Below are positions 28,632 through 42,701 of a stretch of 64,000 nt of DNA, in pieces. The stretch is from Tullyiplasma multilocale ATCC 49900. Its GTDB lineage: Bacteria > Bacillota_I > Bacilli_A > Mycoplasmatales > Mycoplasmataceae. The stretch lies in the NCBI RefSeq assembly GCF_000483165.1, contig NZ_AXXW01000006.1, positions 110,149-174,148 of the forward strand, in the 5' to 3' direction. Position 1 is the first letter of the stretch. Each line of letters starts with the position of its first letter. The notes under the pieces are model-generated. The model made no database searches. It was not told the origin of the DNA and saw nothing but the letters and a program-made list of their open reading frames with translations. Both the position numbers and the translations under genes were made by a program.

Positions 28632-31375
28632 ATGGAAAAAAATAGAATTATTATATATGCACCCGTTTCGGGTAGTGTATATAAAATTGAAGATTTAAAT
28701 GATGGTGTTTTTTCTGAAGGGATGCTTGGAGAGGGTATTTATATTGAACCCACTTCGAAAGAATATTATTCGCCTCTAGAAAAAGCCAAGCTATCTCTAG
28801 TAACTGATTCTAAACATGCATATTATTTTGAACATGAAAATGGTCCAAATATTTTAATGCATATTGGTTTAGATACTGTTTCAATGGATGGGACACCATT
28901 TAAAGTTAGTGCCAAGGTGGGTGATGATGTCGATCTAACCACTAAAATTGTTAGTGCCGATCTACAATCGATTAAAGACAATGGGTTTGCAATCAGCACA
29001 CCGATACTTTTAGATACAAACGAAAATAGTGGTTGAAAATTTAAACCACTTAACATTGGAGAAAAAGTTAAAAGAGGGCAACCTATTGGTGAATTTGTTT
29101 TAGCAGATGTTGAAACTGAAGAGGTTGATATTGCAAAACTTACAAATGAACAATTTTATAATCAACAAGGACGCTATGAAACTATAGCTCAAGAAATAAA
29201 TAAATTTGTTGGTTTGAAAAATAACTATACAAAAGTTTACAACTGTATGACAAGATTAAGATTTTCAATCAAAGATAAAGAAATTGTTGATGTTGAAAAG
29301 ATTAAAGCTTTACCAATTGTCAAAGGTGTCGTTTGAAATGCTGAAGAATTACAAATCATCATTGGTGGGGAAGTTTATAAAGTTAAAGATGCTGTTGCTA
29401 ATTTAGGTATTGGTGGAACTGTACAAACTAACAAAACTAAAACCCCCAAACAATCAACTGGTAAAAAACTGATGGCGATGATGGGTGGTATTATGGTACC
29501 TTCATTACCAATTTTGATCGCTGCTGGTTTATTAATGGGTGTTCAAACAATTTTTAAAGAAGTTGGAATGATGCCTAATATTGTATTTGGAGATGCAACT
29601 CCCGGCAGCGGAGATGTTGCACTGGCAAATGCACCTGTTGGGTGAGCAATCTTAAAAGTCGTGGCCGAAGTATCATTGAAATTTATGGGAATATTTGTAG
29701 GTTATAATACCGCTAAATACTTTGGTGGTAACCCTATAATGGGAATTGCAGTATCATTGATGATTGCGAGTCCGTTCTTATTTGATGGTGGTAGAACAGT
29801 CCATGGACTTGTGGTGGATGCCAATGGTTATCCTATTTTAGATGCCAATGGATTACCACAATGAGGTAATAGTGGAATGCTTGGAATTGAATTCCCTGTA
29901 ATTCACACGGGTATAGACCCAAACCCAATCACAAACCCTGCTTGATTTGGTTTGGGTACTATCAAAGTTATGCCTTATACATCAAGTATTCTAGCTCATA
30001 TTGTAGCTAACTACTTATATGTAAGATTTGATAAATGAATTCAAAAATGAATGCCAACTCAAGTTGATATTATTTTTAGACACGTTATTGCACTAGCTGT
30101 AATAGTATTTGGGACATTCTTCTTACTTGGGCCGATTTTATACATCGTTGAACAAGTTGTTGGAGGGGTTGTATATACTATTGGTCAAATTCCAGGTGGA
30201 ATTGGAGTTGGGGTTTTCGCCGCAATGTGACAAGTGGCTGTTCTATTCGGGATGCACATGGCACTAGGGATGGCTGTTGCTATGGGTATGGTTACAAGTG
30301 GAGTTAACTTCTTTGGTGCAGGTTCATCAATTTCTGTTTGAGCACAAGTTGGAGCTCTAATTGGAGTTATTATAATGACAAAAAATGCCCAGTTAAAATC
30401 AGCAGCTATTGCTGCTTTACCTGGAGGGATCTTTGGTGTAACTGAACCAATCATTTACGGGGTTAATGTTCCGAAGGGCAGACCGTTTATTGCTGGAATA
30501 ATTGCCTCATTTGCTGGAGGAGTCGTAGCTGGAGTTGCTGGGGTTTCACAAAGAGCATTTGGTGGGATGGGAATCTTTGAAATAACAGGATTCTTAGCAG
30601 CACCAAGTTCAGGAACATCGGCAGCTATTGGAGCAATAGATATTATTGATCCAATACAAAACACTATTTGATATGTTGTGTCTTGTGTAGTTGGTTTATT
30701 CGGTGGTTTAGGACTTTCGTTATTGATGTATAGCGAAAGATTGACTGAGCCACAATTGATCAAGAAAGCTAATAATTTAATGATTAGATTATATGCAGCT
30801 AAAATGAATATTTCGAAAGTTGAAGCCAAAAAAATATTAGGTGGAAGATTAGGCGAAATTTCTAAATATGTGACAAAAGAAGATATTAAAAAAATTAAAG
30901 TAATTGAAAAAGAAGTTGCAGACTTAAGAAAAATTGAAAAACACTTTCACTACTGATAGAAAAAAATGATACAGTTCGTGATCGTGTGATGATGGATGGT
31001 AGAAAAGCATTCGAAAAAAGAAAAGCTGAAAAGGCATCCAAATTAAAAGAAAAATTCGCTAGTTTAGATATAGCAAACGAAGTTGAGTCTCTTGAAAATA
31101 AAATTGATCAAATGAGATTAAAAATAAAAGATAATCTGAAATGATTAGAAAACTGACAAAACATATTCATAGCCGAAATTGAAAAAGAACTTTCGATTTT
31201 TGCTAAAGATATTAATTTGGTCGAAGCAAAAGAATTATCGGATTACTATTTCAACGCGATTCACTCGCTAGATATTAACTACGGTTTGATCTCTGCAAAA
31301 GAACCTAAGTTTTCTGTTAATGAATACATTTCAAAAACTAGAAGAGATAAAAAACTGAAGAACAAAAATATTTAA
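28632..31375 (+). pseudogene. PTS sugar transporter IIABC, copy B, with one frame break in the tail
   Basis: Same IIA-IIB-IIC-tail order and the same total length (2744 nt) as copy A. IIA His in NILMHIGLDTVSM, IIB Cys in YNCMTRLRF, IIC with GVTEPIIYGV. The frame breaks at the A5 run 30937-30941, inside the C-terminal coiled-coil; as read it stops at 30959. One added A restores alignment with copy A to the stop at 31375. All catalytic domains lie before the break, so the protein might work even if the break is real. AAAGGGGAAAGGA precedes the ATG. Confidence 0.85.
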
Positions 31376-31384
31376 AAATTTTAT

Positions 31385-31408
31385 AAAAGCCCTGCAAGGG
31401 GTTTTTTA
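31385..31408 (+). terminator. Terminator after PTS copy B
   Basis: AAAAGCCCT/AGGGGTTTT hairpin with one mismatch, then T residues. Confidence 0.7.
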
Positions 31409-31410
31409 AT

Positions 31411-31420
31411 AAAGTACTTT
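31411..31420. promoter_or_regulatory. AAAGTACTTT operator candidate before GH1 gene 2
   Basis: AAAGTACTTT directly after the terminator, 90 nt before the ATG at 31511. Confidence 0.55.
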
Positions 31421-31510
31421 TATTATCTAAAATTAAGACTAAAAAACTTTGGCAGAAAATTTTAGCCGCAACATAAAGAATAAGATGAAAGTGTATAAAG
31501 GAGTAAAAAT

Positions 31511-32938
31511 ATGAAAATTAAAGACTTAAAAAACTTCCCAGAAGGTTTTCTGTGAGGGGGATCATCTTCAGCATACCAAGTTGAAGGCGGATGAAATGAA
31601 GGTGGAAAAGGGATGTCTGTTCAAGACCTTCATACAGGAACAGATGAAATTACAGATTTTAAAGTAACTGCTGATTTCTATCTTCATTACAAAGAAGATA
31701 TAGCACTTATGAAAGAGATGGGGTTCAAATCATTTAGATTCTCTATTGCCTGAACTCGTATTATTCCTGATGGCGATGGAGAAATAAATCAAGAAGGAAT
31801 TGCGTTTTATGATGATGTAATTAATGAATTGATCGCCGCTGGTATTGAACCAATTGTTACAATGTACCATTTCGACTTACCTTTAGCGTTGGAAGAACAA
31901 GGGGGATGATTAAATCGTGATTTAACTGTTCCTGCATTTCAAAAATTTGGTAGAGCCATATTTGCAGCATATGGTGATAGGGTTAAATATTGATTAACAA
32001 TTAATGAACTTAATGTTCTTGTGATGTTGGCTTCGGCTGGTATGGATTTCTTAAGTCCGGGTTCTAAACAAAAAACACTTGGTGAAGCATACCAAATGGG
32101 ACATCACTTGTTTTTAGCACAAGCCTTAGCAATGAGAGACTTACATGATATGGTTCCTGGAGCTTTGATTGGTCCGGCACCAAATATTTCTGCGGTATAT
32201 CCAGAAACATGTAAACCTGAAGATGTAATGGCGGCCGATACAGCAGAAGTATTTAGATCGTGATATTGATTGGACGCTCCAATTCGTGGTTACCATAATC
32301 CAATAATGTTGAAAGTTATTAAAGAATTGGGATATGAATTAGAATTCAGAGACGGTGATGGAGAAATATTAAAATCTGCAAAACCTGACTTTATTGCCTT
32401 TAATTACTACAGCACAATGACTGTCCGTGGTTGAACTGAAAAAGATGCAGAAGAATTGAAAAATAAATCGGCTGATCAACAAGGTGGTTTTGGAATGCCA
32501 GGGATGTTTGTGGGAGTTGGCAATGAATTCACGCCAAGAACTGAATTTGGTTGAGAAATAGACCCAGTTGGTTTTAGAACTACCGCTAGAAGAATTCATG
32601 AACGTTATGGATTACCTATGTTATTAACTGAAAACGGAATTGGAAAACGAGAACAACTGGATTCTGAAGGTAAAATTCATGATGATTATAGAATTGAATA
32701 CTATACAAATCACATTCTAGAAATGCGTAAAACAATTAGTGAAGGAATGAACTTCATTGGTTTCAATCCTTGATCTGCAATTGACTTAGTTTCAACTCAC
32801 GAAGGGTTCCAAAAACGCTACGGTTTTATTTATGTCAACAGAGAAGAAAAAGATTCGAAAGATTTATCTCGTCATAGAAAAGATTCTTTCTTCTGATACC
32901 AAGATTTGATTAGCCAAAACGGTAACAATATTAAATAA
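31511..32938 (+). CDS. 6-phospho-beta-glucosidase, GH1 family, copy 2
   Basis: A 475-residue paralogue of the enzyme at 14201. [21 protein letters not shown] with the acid/base Glu (about residue 166) and [10 protein letters not shown] with the nucleophile. It follows PTS copy B and carries its own motif site, so it likely hydrolyses the sugar phosphate that permease delivers. AAGGAG precedes the ATG. Substrate not visible. Confidence 0.92.
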
Positions 32939-32944
32939 GCAACT

Positions 32945-32968
32945 AAAAACCACATTTGTGGTTTTTTT
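32945..32968 (+). terminator. Terminator after GH1 gene 2
   Basis: AAAAACCACA/TGTGGTTTTT hairpin and T7. Confidence 0.85.
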
Positions 32969-33045
32969 AATTTACTAGGAATAAAATAATTTGATTTTTA
33001 TGGGTAACAATTAAAATTTATATACTAATGCATTAAGAGGTATTT

Positions 33046-33822
33046 ATGGAGTTTGTATTAAATAAAATCAAAAAACTTGCAATGATGAGTGATAATGAAA
33101 CCATCAAAGTTATTTCAAAGACCCTTTATGATTCATTGAAAAACGGAAGATTTTACACAGCTAAGAAATTAGCTGATCTTTGCTTTACAAGTGAAAGTTC
33201 ACTAACCATTTACGCCAAAAAACTAAACTTTGCAGGTTATCGTGAATTGATCACAAGAATCAAATTTGAACAAGAAATTGGTTTTTATTGAGAAGAGGTT
33301 GTTTCAAAGGTCGAAAACATAAGTGACAGTTTTTATAAAATACAAAACGATTTAGAGGGCAATATCAAAAAGTTAAGTAAGGCTGAACCGAAGCTGATCA
33401 AATTGAGCCAAGTTCTAATGAAAAAGTCTGGAAATATTTTTATATTTACACCGACAACAAGATTCGCAAATATTCCTAGAATATATAACAAATTATCAAT
33501 TTTAAATAAGAAAATATATTTGTTTGATGTTAATAATTTTTCAGATGTTATCTTAAAAAATATGGTGCAGAGTGATGTGATGCTTTTTGTTGTATATGAA
33601 CCTATAAGTGAGGAAATAATATCAATGATCCGAAAATCATCCGAACTTTCTAACTATGTTTTTGCGATGTGTACTTTTATTGAGTGAAGTAAAATTAATG
33701 ATTTGCTACCTGAATCAAATATCATAAATTACACAGGAAGTTATGAACAAAACATGGCATATTTTAACTTGGAATATTTATTATTACAATTGAGAGAATT
33801 GATTGTAATTGAGGATGTATAA
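33046..33822 (+). CDS. RpiR-like transcriptional regulator 4
   Basis: A 258-residue protein. The HTH LADLCFTSESSLTIYAKKLNFAGYREL fits RpiR. The C-terminal half is divergent: only IFIFTPTTRFAN and VMLFVVYEPISEE keep SIS-like strands. AGAGG precedes the ATG. It is followed by a second RpiR gene after 24 nt, a tandem pair. The target is unknown; no AAAGTACTTT site precedes it. Confidence 0.75.
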
Positions 33823-33846
33823 TAACTTTATAAAAAAGGATGAAAT

Positions 33847-34599
33847 ATGAACTCAATAATCTCACAAATAGACTACTTAAAAAAAGAATCAAAAGGTTTG
33901 GATAAAGTAATTGCAGAAGAAATATTTGCAAACTTTATTCAAAATAAATTTTTAAGTTCAAAAGAACTTGCTAATAAAACTTATGTAAGTCAAGCAACTC
34001 TTACTAAATTTGCTAAGAAGACGGGCGCACAAGGCTATAATGAAATGATCCTAAGACTAAGAATGGAATATGAAAATCTTAGACAAAAGTATTCTGATAG
34101 CATATCTAAAACTGATGACTTAAAAAAATCAACTATAAATATGCTTGATGACATGGATTCGGTGATGCCACTTTTAAAAGAAGCAGTAGCAGAAATTGAG
34201 TCTGCTCCTAGTATCCACCTATTCCCTTCATATCAAATGCAAGATGATGCTGTTTTCTTTGGGAACTACCTTTCGGTGATAAGGGGTAATGTAAATATTG
34301 TTTACCCTACATTCTTTTCCCCCAAATCATTAGAAAACATAAAAGACAGAGATTTATTAATATTCTTTGTTTCTGGTCCTGACACAAAAGGTCTCGAATT
34401 TTATTACAACAGATTTAAAAATAGTAAAAAGCATAAGATAATTTTATTTTGTACTAATGATTTAGAACCTAACTTTTCGGGAGTTAAGTACAACTTCATT
34501 ATTGATTCTGTTTATACACCAAACAATATTCTTTACAGAAGATTGATAATGTCATATTGTATAACTGCGATATCTGTTTTATTGAAAACAAAACAATAG
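33847..34599 (+). CDS. RpiR-like transcriptional regulator 5
   Basis: A 250-residue protein. HTH: LANKTYVSQATLTKFAKKTGAQGYNEM. SIS-like part: PSIHLFPSYQMQDDAVFFGNY and LLIFFVSGPDTKG. It contains no UGA-coded Trp, unlike most neighbours. Probably co-transcribed with regulator 4. A strong terminator isolates it from gyrB. Confidence 0.8.
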   Translation: MNSIISQIDYLKKESKGLDKVIAEEIFANFIQNKFLSSKELANKTYVSQATLTKFAKKTGAQGYNEMILRLRMEYENLRQKYSDSISKTDDLKKSTINMLDDMDSVMPLLKEAVAEIESAPSIHLFPSYQMQDDAVFFGNYLSVIRGNVNIVYPTFFSPKSLENIKDRDLLIFFVSGPDTKGLEFYYNRFKNSKKHKIILFCTNDLEPNFSGVKYNFIIDSVYTPNNILYRRLIMSYCITAISVLLKTKQ

Positions 34600-34639
34600 T
34601 TAAAAAAGTGTCAAAAAACGTCAAATCCCAAAATTAACC

Positions 34640-34667
34640 AAAAAGAGCCTATTTAAGGCTCTTTTTG
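34640..34667 (+). terminator. Terminator before gyrB
   Basis: AAAAAGAGCC/GGCTCTTTTT hairpin with a 7-nt loop. Confidence 0.9.
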
Positions 34668-34751
34668 CATTTTATCTATACATTTCTAGATTAAGATGTA
34701 AATTCCTTAAATAAAGGCAAAATATCGCAAATTAGGGTATAATTATAATAA

Positions 34752-36680
<1,929 letters not shown>

Positions 36681-36699
36681 AAAAGAAAAGGGATACAAC

Positions 36700-37275
36700 A
36701 TGAGAAACGGACAAAAAGTAATTTATAACGCAGGAAGTATGTTTACTGAAGCACAATGAAATACAAGAAAACTTGAAGGGGCAGCATTAAGAGAGATGTT
36801 CCCTGAAATGGTTATTGGAAATCCAGTGGATTTTGATACAAATCAAACTGAAAGACCAACTAATGCAGCAATCTTTGCAATGGACTACAAAGAATTAACA
36901 GAAGCTGATTACATTATTTTTGAAATTGATGGATGAGATTCAGGAACACATGTAGAATTTGGTCTATTACTAGAACAAGCTATGCATAATCCAAACAAAT
37001 ACTTATTACCAATTATTTCAGACTTTAGATTTAAACAAGGTCTTTTAAAGGGGGAAATTCCAGGATTAGGATTAAATGAAATGATCACTGGAGCTTTCTA
37101 TGCAGAAAAATTAAACTTAGGAGACGTTCCTCAATTAACAGTTGTGGACTCACACGAATCAGCAAGAAATGCTATTAAGGCAATTGAAACTGGCGATACT
37201 AAAAACTTTAGACAACGATTTGACATTAAAGAAATGTACCAAAACGATGGTGTATACCACGGGTTTGATAAATAA
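36700..37275 (+). CDS. Nucleoside 2-deoxyribosyltransferase
   Basis: A 191-residue enzyme that moves deoxyribose between bases for nucleotide salvage, important in bacteria lacking de novo synthesis. VIYNAGSMFTEAQ at the start, IIFEIDGWDSGTHVEFGLL (catalytic Glu of the EFG motif near residue 88). It lies 19 nt after gyrB and 43 nt before gyrA, an unusual insertion between the gyrase genes. The ribosome site AAAGGG is close to the ATG. Confidence 0.88.
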
Positions 37276-37318
37276 TAATTTCGTTAATGTTACTTATAAA
37301 TAGAATGTAGGTGTAAAT

Positions 37319-39799
37319 ATGAGTAACGAAAAAAACTTAGAACATAATCACGGTACGATTTTACCGATGGATATTGCCAGCGAAGTGCGTAAAGACTTCT
37401 TAGAATATGCAATGTCTGTTATTGTATCTCGTGCCTTACCAGATTTAAAAGATGGATTAAAACCTGTACACCGTCGTATTATCTACGCGATGAACGACCT
37501 TGGTATTACAGCAGATAAACCACATAAAAAATCAGCCCGTATCGTCGGGGAAGTAATTGGTAAGTATCACCCCCATGGTGATACAGCTGTTTACGAATCA
37601 ATGGTTCGTATGGCTCAAGACTTCTCATACAGATACCCATTAGTTGATGGACACGGTAACTTCGGGTCTATTGATGGTGATGGAGCAGCTGCGATGCGTT
37701 ATACAGAAGCTAGACTGGCTAAAATATCAAATCTTATTATTAAAGATATTGATATGGATACAGTTCCTTTTGTTGACAACTATGATGCTTCTGAAAGAGA
37801 ACCAGCATACTTAACAGGATATTTCCCTAACTTATTAGCCAATGGTGCTATGGGGATTGCTGTTGGGATGGCAACTTCGATTCCTCCGCATAACTTGAGA
37901 GAAGTTGTAAGTGCTATTAACGCATTTATTGATAACAACGACATCACAATTGATGAAATTTTAGACAACCACATTTTAGGACCAGATTTTCCAACTGGAG
38001 CTTTAATGACTAATGGTGCTAGAATGCGTGAAGGTTATAAAACTGGACGTGGTGGAGTTATTATTCGTGCCAAAATTGATATTGAAGAAAATGATAAACA
38101 TTCAAGATTAATCATTACTGAAATACCATACCAAACTAATAAAGCAAAAGTGATCGAAAGAATTGCGGAACTTGTTAAAGATAAAGCTATTGATGGAATC
38201 TCTGATATTAGAGATGAGTCAAACTACGAAGGAATTAGAATCGTTGTTGAATTAAAACGTGATTCAAACCCCGATGTTGTGTTATCAAAACTTTATAAAT
38301 TTACAAACCTACAATCAAGTTACTCAATCAACTTACTTTCATTACATAACAATGTACCAGTATTATTAGATTTAAAAACAATCATTAAACACTACGTTGA
38401 TTTCCAAATCAATGTTATTGTTAAACGTTCAATATTTGAGAAAAACAAATTGGAAAGACGTCACCACATCTTAGATGCTTTACATACAGCTCTAGATAAC
38501 ATTGATGAGATCGTTTCAATTATTAGAAATGCAAAAACAAGTGATCAAGCTAAAGAAAACTTAACATCAAGATTTGGTTTTGATGATGAACAAAACAAAG
38601 CTATTTTAGATATGCGTTTACAACGTTTAGTTGGTTTAGAACGTGAAAAAATTGCTGAAGAGATGAACCAAATTCAATCACGAATTGATTACTTAACACA
38701 ATTAATTTCTGATAAAGAAGAGCAAAACAGAGTTCTTAAAGAACAATTATCTGATATTGCTCTTAAATATGGAGATGATCGTCGTACTGAAACAATTAAT
38801 GAATCAGTTATGAACATTCAAGATGAAGAATTGATCCCTGATGTTAAAACAATGATTTTATTATCAGAAGAAGGATACATCAGAAGAGTCGATCCTGAAG
38901 AATTCAGAATCCAAAAACGTGGAGGAAGAGGAATTTCAGTTAACTCATCAAATGATGATCCAATTTCAATTGCTACTATGGGTAAAATGAGGGATTGAGT
39001 TTTATTCTTTACAAATTCTGGAAAAGTCTTCAGAACTAAAGCATACAACATTCGTCAATACTCAAGAACATCTCGTGGTTTACCAATTGTAAACTTCTTA
39101 AATGGATTAACACCAGAAGATAAAATTACGGCTATCTTACCAATGAGAAATGAAAAAGAAAAATTCAAATACTTAACATTTGTAACAGAAGCTGGAATGA
39201 TTAAACGTACTGATATTTCATTATTTGATAGTATCAACCAAAATGGTAAAATTGCTATTACATTAAAAGATGATGATCAATTAGTAACTGTAATGCCAAC
39301 AACTGGTGAAGATACAGTATTCATCGCAAACAAATCTGGTAAAGTAATTAGAATTAATGAAGATATTGTTAGACCACTATCAAGAACTGCCACTGGAGTT
39401 AAAGGTATTAAACTTGATGAAGATGATATTGTTGTTGGAGCTGTCACATCTTATGGAATTGAAGCAATTACTACAATTTCATCAAAAGGTAACTTTAAGA
39501 AAACTGCTCTTGATGAGTACAGAATTTCAGGACGTAACGGTAAGGGAATTAAAGTAATGAACCTAAATGAAAAAACAGGTGACTTTAAAGCTATTATTGC
39601 CGCTCGTGAAACTGACTTGATCTTAATTATTTCAAGTGATGGAAACTTAATTAAAACAAAAGTATCAGACATTCCTACATTAGGAAGATCTGCTGCTGGT
39701 GTTCGTGGAATCCGTTTAAGTGGAACAAACGAAATCAATGCAGTAACATTAGAATACCGTAAACACGGTGAAGAAGAACAAGACTTCGAAGAAGATTAA
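37319..39799 (+). CDS. gyrA: DNA gyrase subunit A
   Basis: An 826-residue subunit that cuts and rejoins [21 protein letters not shown] opens the breakage domain; [10 protein letters not shown] holds the catalytic Tyr near residue 127; [12 protein letters not shown] is the quinolone-pocket region, with Thr where Escherichia coli has Ser83. The C-terminal beta-pinwheel includes QKRGGRGIS, the GyrA box, distinguishing it from ParC. One UGA codon near residue 560 is Trp. Confidence 0.96.
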
Positions 39800-39805
39800 T
39801 ATTGG

Positions 39806-39838
39806 AAAAAGACAAAAATAAGTTTTTGTCTTTTTTTG
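39806..39838 (+). terminator. Terminator after gyrA
   Basis: AAAAAGACAAAAA/TTTTTGTCTTTTT hairpin with loop TAAG. Confidence 0.85.
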
Positions 39839-39890
39839 TACCCAAATATTTTTAGGGGTATAAAATAAACTTGAGATTAAGAGGTGTTCC

Positions 39891-40559
39891 ATGTCGATTA
39901 CAAACGAAACTACTGAATTATTATTAGAACTTATAAAATTTAAATTTAAACCCGGTGATAAATTTTATAGTGAAGCACAGTTGATTACCAAATATAGAGT
40001 GAGTCGTCTGACAATACGTAATGCCCTAAAAATGTTAGCTGCTCAAAATATAATTTATTCCAAAAAAGGAAAAGGCTATTATGTGATGGATTCTTCAGTT
40101 TGAAGAAAAACTATATCATTTAGTGAGAGGCACAATGTAACAAGTGGAATACTCGTAAAAACAAATATTGAATTGGATAAGTACTTTGTAGAGAAATACA
40201 AATGTGATAATAATGATTATTTTTCTTGCATCAAAGTAAGATATGTTGGAGAAAGTTTGCATAAGTATTCAATAATCTGAATAAATAAGAAAATAGCTGG
40301 AAGCCCAGACTGAGGGTTAATTGATTCGTCTGTTTTAAAATTTCTTAAAAATAGAGACGTAGCTCTGACAAAATCTGAAAAGAGAACAACAATTGAAGTT
40401 GCTGATATGCGAGATGAAAATATTTTACATATTAAAAATAATGAAAATATACCTGTAAAAAGAAGTGCTTCTTTTAATGACTTAAATGAGATAGTGGAAT
40501 GTTCTACTGAAAGATATATTCCTGAACAATTTGAATTATTGGAATCAGAAGTGTTTTAA
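39891..40559 (+). CDS. GntR family regulator (HutC/UTRA type)
   Basis: A 222-residue regulator. The winged HTH has FYSEAQLITKYRVSRLTIRNALKML, then a UTRA ligand domain of about 140 residues, the arrangement of TreR and YvoA. It precedes a PTS IICB and an alpha-glucosidase gene, and a perfect CTTGTTATAACAAG palindrome lies just downstream of it, so it likely represses that operon. AGAGGTG precedes the ATG. Confidence 0.88.
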
Positions 40560-40573
40560 CACTTCTTTTTTTA
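40547..40573 (+). terminator. Terminator after gntR-type gene
   Basis: AGAAGTGTT/AACACTTCT hairpin overlapping the stop, then T7. Confidence 0.85.
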
Positions 40574-40584
40574 TGAATTAGAAA

Positions 40585-40598
40585 CTTGTTATAACAAG
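40585..40598. promoter_or_regulatory. GntR-type operator CTTGTTATAACAAG
   Basis: A perfect 14-nt palindrome about 85 nt before the PTS IICB ATG. It closely resembles known HutC/TreR-type operators built around TTGT-n-ACAA. Confidence 0.6.
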
Positions 40599-40681
40599 CA
40601 AGGTGGGTTGTTTTACAAACTTATAATCAAAATGAAATAATTTGTAATTCAAGTTATTTGTATTTAAAGAAAGGGAAAGTC

Positions 40682-42697
40682 ATGGGAAATCAAGAAATTA
40701 AAGTTTCTAATTCTGAAGTGGGAGCAAAACACTCAAAAGATTTAGAAAAAAATTGATTTAAGGTTACTACTAAGAGATTTGCTAGATTATTTAAAAATGG
40801 TAAAGAATCAAAACTTCACTCATTTTTATCAAAATTTTCAAAAGCTATTTTAACTATGATTGCTGTATTACCAGCTGCGGGTTTAATTATTACCCTTGGT
40901 AAATTAATTGGGCCATTAGGTTTGGGACAAATTGAAGCAACATCTAAAGTATTTAACCAAATTGGAAGCATCGTTGAAACAATCGGATGAGTTCCATTCA
41001 CACACATGGGATTACTATTTGCTATCGCAATTGGTGGTTCATGATCAAAAAACCACGCTGGAGGAGCATTTGCTGGAGCGCTAGCTTATTTTGTTCTTTT
41101 AGCTGTTGGTTCAACATTTTTCATTACAAGAGATATTACTGAGATTCAAACTACTATCAATGCTGATGGTGAAAAAGTTCAAACAGTAATAACTACTGGT
41201 AAAGAATTTATGAACTATATTATGGGAGGAAAATGAACTTCTACTGAAGGATACTTCAATCCTCAAGAAGGTGTTGCATCAATTAGATTCGACGCTTTAG
41301 GTGGTATTGTTATGGGATTTGTTGGGGCATCAATCTACAACAAATACTACACATTCAATAAATTACCAAATGCATTAGCATTCTTCAATGGTCCTAGATT
41401 TGTTCCGTTCATGGTGTTCTTAATTGTATTACCAATAGCTGCCGGAATGACACTATTATGACCATTAGTACAATCAGGAATTAACTGAGTTGGGGTTGAA
41501 ATTGCTCAGAACAACACAGTGCCATTTGTAATGCCGTTTACGTATGGATTCTTAGAAAGAATCTTATTGCCATTTGGATTACACCATATGTTAACTATTC
41601 CAATGAACTATACTTCATTTGGAGGGGAATTAAACTACTTGGATCCTACTCAATACATAGAGGCTATTAAAGCTGCTGGTTTAGAAGGAAAAGTTACTGG
41701 AGATGATTTCGTTAAGTTCTTCAGTAGCATTCAAGGAACTGACCTTGATGCATTAAAAGCACAAGGTCAAGAATACATGTGATTTACATGAATTACAGCG
41801 TTAGGAAATGTAAAAAATAACTGAACTCAATCAGGAAATGCTGCCATCACACCAGAACAAGCATATTCATTAATTTTAGATACATTTGAGCCTGTTAGAT
41901 TTAAAGCAGGTCAAATGGTTTCATCAACAGGATCACTAGTTGGTGCTGGTTTAGGAATGATGTATGCTATTGAAAAATCTGCAAGAAATGAATATAAATC
42001 AATTTATATTTCAGGAGCATTAGCTTGTTTATTAACAGGGGTTACTGAACCAATCGAATTTATATTTATGTTCACAGCACCATTGCTATACGTTGGACAT
42101 GCTGTATTAACAGGTATCGCATTCGGAATGGTGGATTTCATTCCGATGAGAATACATGCGTTCGGAGGTATTGAAACAATTGTTAAATACTTCGGAATTG
42201 CTGGACCTACATCAATGACAGGTGTTGGAATTAGAGGAAACTTCTGATTAGATGGATTATTCTTCGCTTTAACATCTGCTGGATTTGGAACTATATACTT
42301 CTTCATGTTCAAATACTTCACAAAATGAATGAAACCATCAATTCCAGGATTCGATCAAGAACCTGAGGTGGGAGATACAAAAATTGTTGAAGTGAAAAAA
42401 GAAACTAAAACAAAAGATGGAAAAGTAAAAGTTAAAAAAGCTGACAAAGACGCTGAAAATGTCGAAACTATAATCGAATTATTAGGTGGGCTAGATAACT
42501 TAAAAGATGTTGATGCTTGTATGACAAGATTAAGAGTACAAGTTAAGGATCAATCAAAAGTTGTCAATGAATTTAAACAAAGAACTGCAGCCATTGGAGT
42601 TCTTGAAAAAGGGGAATCTCTTCAAGTTGTTTATGGTGGAAAAGCCGGTTACTACAAAGAAGCAATTCTTAGAAAAATAGAAGAACAGGGAGAATAA
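40682..42697 (+). CDS. PTS transporter IICB, glucose/maltose family
   Basis: A 671-residue permease. IIC occupies about residues 40-560, with the typical MIAVLPAAGLIITLG start and TGVTEPIEFIF motif. IIB (about 595-671) carries the phospho-Cys in DACMTRLRV. A lysine-rich linker joins the domains. There is no IIA domain; it must borrow one from the cell. The downstream GH31 enzyme and the GntR operator indicate uptake of an alpha-glucoside such as maltose or isomaltose, which is inference. Confidence 0.88.
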
Positions 42698-42701
42698 AAT
42701 C

